Assembly: GCA_017302795.1 (NCBI GenBank)
Contig: JAFLCB010000002.1
Location: 1-64,000 of the forward strand
Direction of reading: 5' to 3'
From: Deltaproteobacteria bacterium
Lineage (GTDB): Bacteria; Bdellovibrionota; Bdellovibrionia; Bdellovibrionales; JAMPXM01
Length of the DNA stretch: 64,000 bases
In this document: piece after piece, positions 60,803-64,000 of the stretch
Numbering within the stretch: position 1 is the stretch's first letter
Layout: every line of letters starts with the position of its first letter
Made by a program: the position numbers and the translations under genes
Notes under the pieces: model-generated
Told to the model about the DNA's origin: nothing
The model's input: the letters and a program-made list of their open reading frames with translations, nothing else
Databases searched by the model: none

Positions 60803-62326
60803 ATGGGTCGACCAGAACTCTTTCTTGAACACAGTGGAACAGGAACCCAGACTCGTCGCCGGCGCGTGACCAGTCGCACGCCACTTTATGTGATCGGATC
60901 TTCAAAAGAAGCCGACTTGCGTTTGGCTGGAAAAGAAGTTGCTGGCTGTCATGCTGTCCTACAGTATCGGGACTCTCATTGGTACATTCGAAGTGTTTCG
61001 GTTGATGGGCCACAAGTTCTGATGAACAACGAACCTGTCGTCGAAGCGATCATTGATGAAAAAGCCGAAATTGAGATCGGCGATCATAAAATTAAATTGT
61101 TTTCGAAAGAACGCACGGAGCATTTCTTCCGTCCTCAACTGGGTAGCCAGTCGAATGACGATGTCCTTTCAAACGCGGTCGGTGAAAAGGGTCCGTTGGC
61201 TCATCACCTGGCCGTGATCGTCGATCATCGCGGGCGCGTGCTGTCGACTCATGTTTTGGGGAAAACGCAGTCACTTCGCAAAGGCGAAAAAGTCTTTGTT
61301 GCGCCTACGTCCGCTGAATGGGTTGAAACGAATTGGGGAATTAGAAAAGTTCGTCAGCGTTTGATCACGGTTCAAGAAGCGGTGAAGGCCGATGGCATAC
61401 AAGTCGACCAAGATTTGAAAAAGCCAGTGATCGCGGCATTGCTTCTTCTGATGTTAATGATTGGCTCGATCTGGTTAATGCCGAAGGCTCCGGAGTCCAA
61501 GCCAGAGTTGGCGCTTGATCAGAAGTCGATTGATATGATTTTCAATGCCGATGCGATTAAAAAGAAACGCCAGGAGTCCAAAAAAGTAACTCAGACGGCG
61601 AAGCTTCGCGCGGGCGGTTCAGCAAATGCTCCTTCGAATCAACAAGTGCAAATTGCCATGCCTGATCAGTCGATGTCGCCGATGAAGTCGGAAAAGGCGA
61701 CCCAGGCCTTGACGTCGATTCGCAATGCGGGATTGTCGGCGCTTGTCGGGAAAATCGCAAAACGAGCGAATAGGAATGGCTTGATGGTGGCTGCGCAAGG
61801 CGTTTCGCCTGACGTGAAGGGCTCTGGGCGCGCCTTCTTTAGTACCGGAACATCGACAACGGGTGGTGGTGGCGCTGCGGCCGTTGCGGGCGATACTTAC
61901 CGCCTGGGCGGTGTCGCCACCAAAGGCAAAGGCGGAGGAGCGACCGGCGTTCGCGATGGAACTGCGCTGGCTGGTGGAACAGTTGGTACAGGTGACGTCG
62001 CAATGGTGGATGAAGAAACGGTCATCGAAGGCGGTCTTGATCGCGACGTCATCGCTGACGTCATTCGCCGAAACTTAGGTCAAATTCGCTACTGTTACGA
62101 GCGACAGTTGAGTTCGAATCCTGATCTCTATGGGAAACTTCTAGTGCGTTTCACCATCGACGCTGGTGGAGGTGTGATGGACTCTAAAATCGACACCTCG
62201 ACCCTGAAGAGTAGTTTGGTGGAAGGTTGCGTACTGAGAAGAATGGCTGGCTGGAAATTTCCACTGCCAAAGGGTGGTACCCAAGTTCGCGTCAGCTACC
62301 CATTTCTATTTAAGGCATTGGATTAG
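60803..62326 (+). CDS. FHA-domain protein with TonB-like AgmX/PglI C-terminus (GltG-like)
   Basis: This encodes 507 residues: a cytoplasmic FHA domain (about 25-105, LYVIGSSKEADLRLAGK; CHAVLQY), a linker, one membrane helix (about 208-228), a ~180-residue periplasmic low-complexity region with Gly-rich stretches (GTSTTGGGGAAAVAG), and a C-terminal AgmX/PglI TonB-like domain (about 420-507; IRYCYERQL; VRFTIDAGGGV; KFPLPKGG). FHA domains bind phosphothreonine. The layout matches GltG of Myxococcus gliding, which links the inner-membrane motor to the outer envelope. It ends the five-gene operon. Confidence 0.9.
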   Translation: MGRPELFLEHSGTGTQTRRRRVTSRTPLYVIGSSKEADLRLAGKEVAGCHAVLQYRDSHWYIRSVSVDGPQVLMNNEPVVEAIIDEKAEIEIGDHKIKLFSKERTEHFFRPQLGSQSNDDVLSNAVGEKGPLAHHLAVIVDHRGRVLSTHVLGKTQSLRKGEKVFVAPTSAEWVETNWGIRKVRQRLITVQEAVKADGIQVDQDLKKPVIAALLLLMLMIGSIWLMPKAPESKPELALDQKSIDMIFNADAIKKKRQESKKVTQTAKLRAGGSANAPSNQQVQIAMPDQSMSPMKSEKATQALTSIRNAGLSALVGKIAKRANRNGLMVAAQGVSPDVKGSGRAFFSTGTSTTGGGGAAAVAGDTYRLGGVATKGKGGGATGVRDGTALAGGTVGTGDVAMVDEETVIEGGLDRDVIADVIRRNLGQIRYCYERQLSSNPDLYGKLLVRFTIDAGGGVMDSKIDTSTLKSSLVEGCVLRRMAGWKFPLPKGGTQVRVSYPFLFKALD

Positions 62327-62382
62327 CTAACTCACATCGCGCTCTTGACTCTTTCTGGACGAGGCGGCAGGAATGTCGCTTC

Positions 62383-63831
62383 ATGTCGTTTAAAGCGCGT
62401 CTCGATTATTCTCTTTTGCCTGAAGGATTTTCCGATCCGGTTTCTCCTGCTGAATTTCCGTTGCGCGAGCTTCGCTTTTGGAATGACGTTTGGGCGAAAA
62501 GAATTGGGCTCGGGGATTTGTCGATCGCTGAGCAAGAAATGTATTTTGCTAAGTTCAAAGCACTTCCTGGTTGTCAGCCGAAACCGCTAGCGATGCGGTA
62601 CCATGGGCATCAATTTCGGCATTATAATCCGCAATTGGGTGATGGCCGAGGGTTTCTGTACGCGCAATTAGAGGACCCTGTCGATCAGCGACTATTAGAT
62701 TTTGGAACAAAGGGTAGCGGGAAAACTCCCTACTCGCGCGGGGGGGACGGCTGTTTGACCCTCAAGGGTGCGGTTCGCGAAGCGCTAGCGACGGAAATGC
62801 TCGAGGCGTTAGGTGTTGCGACGTCAAAGACTTTCTGCTTTTTCGAAACTGGCGAAGCACTTCATCGTGGAGATGAACCTTCGCCCACGCGATCAGCCGT
62901 GCTTACTCGGCTGTCGCATGGGCACATCCGGTACGGAACCTTTCAGCGGTTTGCGGCAATGGGTGAGGTTGAAAATCTAAGGAGGCTACTTCAGTACTCT
63001 ACGAAAGTTTACTTTCCGGCGATCAACGCGCAGGAAGACCACGAGTTAGTTTTGCGCTTTTTCGAAGAAGTCACAATCAAAGCTGCGGAACTTGCGGCCA
63101 GTTGGATGATGGCTGGATTTGTTCACGGGGTCTTAAACACCGATAACATGAATATCACGGGCGAGAGTTTTGATTATGGTCCGTGGAGATTTCTACCGTT
63201 CTACGATGCCAGTTTTACGGCTGCGTACTTTGATCATGAGGGTCTCTACTGCTACGGTCGGCAAGCCGAAGCTGTTTACTGGAATCTCGATCAACTGGCG
63301 CGGGCGTTGTTCGCATTGGCACCTGAGAGTCAAGAATCTCGTTGGCAGAGCGATCTCGTCAGAGTTCTTGAAATATATCCGGCAGTGTATCGCCGAAACT
63401 TGAACACGAAATATTTTGATCGCCTTGGGCTGAACCCTTCTGGTTCTGAATTCGCACAAGAAGAGTTGCTGACTTTAGGTACCGAGTGCTTGAAGGAGTC
63501 AAAGGTGCCTTTTGAAAGTTTCTTTTTCGATTTCTATACGGGGAGATTGAGAAACACCGAGGCCGCCGCGAAATACAGTGGCCCCGAGTCACTTAAATTC
63601 ATACGGGCACTCAAAAACGGAACTTGGACTGCGAATGAAGCGGCGAAAAATCGAATAGCTGCGACCGGAAAAGGTAATGAGTACTTTGATCGACAGGTGC
63701 CAGAGATGATGTTGATCGATGAGGTTGAAACGATTTGGTCAGCCATCGACGAACGTGATGATTGGTCTTTGTTCATAGATAAAATCGCTCGAGTTCGGGA
63801 GCGCGGAAAGATTTATGGATTCGGAATCTGA
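62383..63831 (+). CDS. selO: Protein adenylyltransferase SelO (YdiU family)
   Basis: This 482-residue pseudokinase-fold enzyme transfers AMP to Ser/Thr/Tyr hydroxyls of proteins. Its landmarks are present: RYHGHQFRHYNPQLGDGRGF, the LLDFGTKGSGKTPYSRGGDG loop, VREALATEMLEALG and the metal-binding GVLNTDNMNITGESFDYGP segment. The C-terminal CxxC seen in many SelO proteins is not present. In the family AMPylation regulates redox proteins under oxidative stress. It follows the motor operon without a terminator, but a separate promoter is possible in the 56-bp gap. Confidence 0.95.
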   Translation: MSFKARLDYSLLPEGFSDPVSPAEFPLRELRFWNDVWAKRIGLGDLSIAEQEMYFAKFKALPGCQPKPLAMRYHGHQFRHYNPQLGDGRGFLYAQLEDPVDQRLLDFGTKGSGKTPYSRGGDGCLTLKGAVREALATEMLEALGVATSKTFCFFETGEALHRGDEPSPTRSAVLTRLSHGHIRYGTFQRFAAMGEVENLRRLLQYSTKVYFPAINAQEDHELVLRFFEEVTIKAAELAASWMMAGFVHGVLNTDNMNITGESFDYGPWRFLPFYDASFTAAYFDHEGLYCYGRQAEAVYWNLDQLARALFALAPESQESRWQSDLVRVLEIYPAVYRRNLNTKYFDRLGLNPSGSEFAQEELLTLGTECLKESKVPFESFFFDFYTGRLRNTEAAAKYSGPESLKFIRALKNGTWTANEAAKNRIAATGKGNEYFDRQVPEMMLIDEVETIWSAIDERDDWSLFIDKIARVRERGKIYGFGI

Positions 63832-64000
63832 AGTTCAGCCGTATGTGATTCAAAATCTTCAAGTTCTTTTCCAAAACGAAGAATTCGTCGTTATCAATAA
63901 GCCTCCCGGTATGCACGTGCATCAGCCGGAAATGGCTCGGCGCCGTGTGGCGCGTGAAATAACGGTTCTCTGGACATTGCGCCGACAAATCGAAAAATTT
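63815..64000 (+). CDS. RluA/TruC-family pseudouridine synthase (partial)
   Basis: The gene runs off the right edge. The visible 62 residues read VLFQNEEFVVINKPPGMHVHQPE, the conserved RluA/TruC start strand and the NKPPGMHVH motif, then ITVLWTLRRQIEKF. TruC-like enzymes make pseudouridine 65 in tRNA; RluA-type ones modify rRNA and tRNA. The catalytic HRLDxxTSG lies beyond the window. The ATG at 63815 overlaps the selO stop by 17 bp. Confidence 0.88.
   Translation, partial: MDSESEVQPYVIQNLQVLFQNEEFVVINKPPGMHVHQPEMARRRVAREITVLWTLRRQIEKF

Overview
The window looks like chromosomal DNA of a free-living or predatory Gram-negative bacterium of the Bdellovibrionota/Oligoflexia type. This is inferred from gene content only, because there is no rRNA or tRNA here. 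The pointers are a Glt/Agl-like gliding-type motor operon (GYF-PilZ, ExbB, two ExbD, FHA-TonB), many signal peptides and lipoboxes, Cys-rich 'PWG' surface repeats, and very tight gene packing with ATGA/GTGA overlaps. Base composition is balanced by eye and even throughout. I see no phage, insertion sequence, integrase, CRISPR array or toxin cassette. The window starts inside an RRM protein gene and ends inside a pseudouridine synthase gene.

Layout. 1-9.6 kb: RRM protein, Hsp20, Cys-rich exported protein, PAP2 phosphatase, small beta-barrel, lysine-type methyltransferase, membrane MutS-like ATPase, a KefF/KefC-like potassium efflux pair, and an NfeD/SPFH pair. 9.6-19.4 kb: DUF1402-type lipoprotein, RsgA, an MsrA-RsmE operon, an RHS-like exported protein, a three-gene operon of two Fe(II)/2-oxoglutarate oxygenases around a TrmB-like methyltransferase, a hexapeptide-repeat membrane protein and a FliG-like protein. 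19.5-27.6 kb: a three-gene ABC-2 exporter, a degenerate double-rhodanese protein coupled to a third oxygenase, MFS and MetX genes in one reading frame, and BdhA. 27.7-32.8 kb: a cyclic-nucleotide-binding protein, DUF1499 lipoprotein, YheT-like hydrolase, App1-like phosphatase and an RNA m5U methyltransferase. 33-42.6 kb: a beta-barrel plus 909-residue lipoprotein pair, glutathione peroxidase with an ABC importer of the NMT1/THI5 class, a response-regulator fragment, and small lipoproteins. 42.6-51.4 kb: an orphan membrane protein, MtgA, a Lys/Ala-rich exported protein, FadE with its TetR regulator, and a periplasmic carbonic anhydrase. 51.5-64 kb: a large exported hydrolase, two exported proteins of the propeller and discoidin types, a class B PBP-like transpeptidase, the motor operon, SelO and a TruC/RluA-like enzyme.

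How the genes work together. Several clusters are coherent: KefF-like with KefC-like; NfeD with SPFH; MsrA with RsmE; ABC ATPase with two permeases; ABC importer ATPase, permease and binding protein; FadE with TetR; and the five-gene motor. Envelope functions dominate (OM barrels, lipoproteins, MtgA, the PBP, the Tol/Exb-like motor). The least familiar material is the group of three oxygenases, one of which carries a C-terminal domain like the TonB-type tail of the motor protein at 60803-62326, and the barrel/giant-lipoprotein pair. Two genes have their ribosome-binding site in the 3' arm of a hairpin. Three convergent gene pairs share a 4-bp palindrome that supplies both stop codons.
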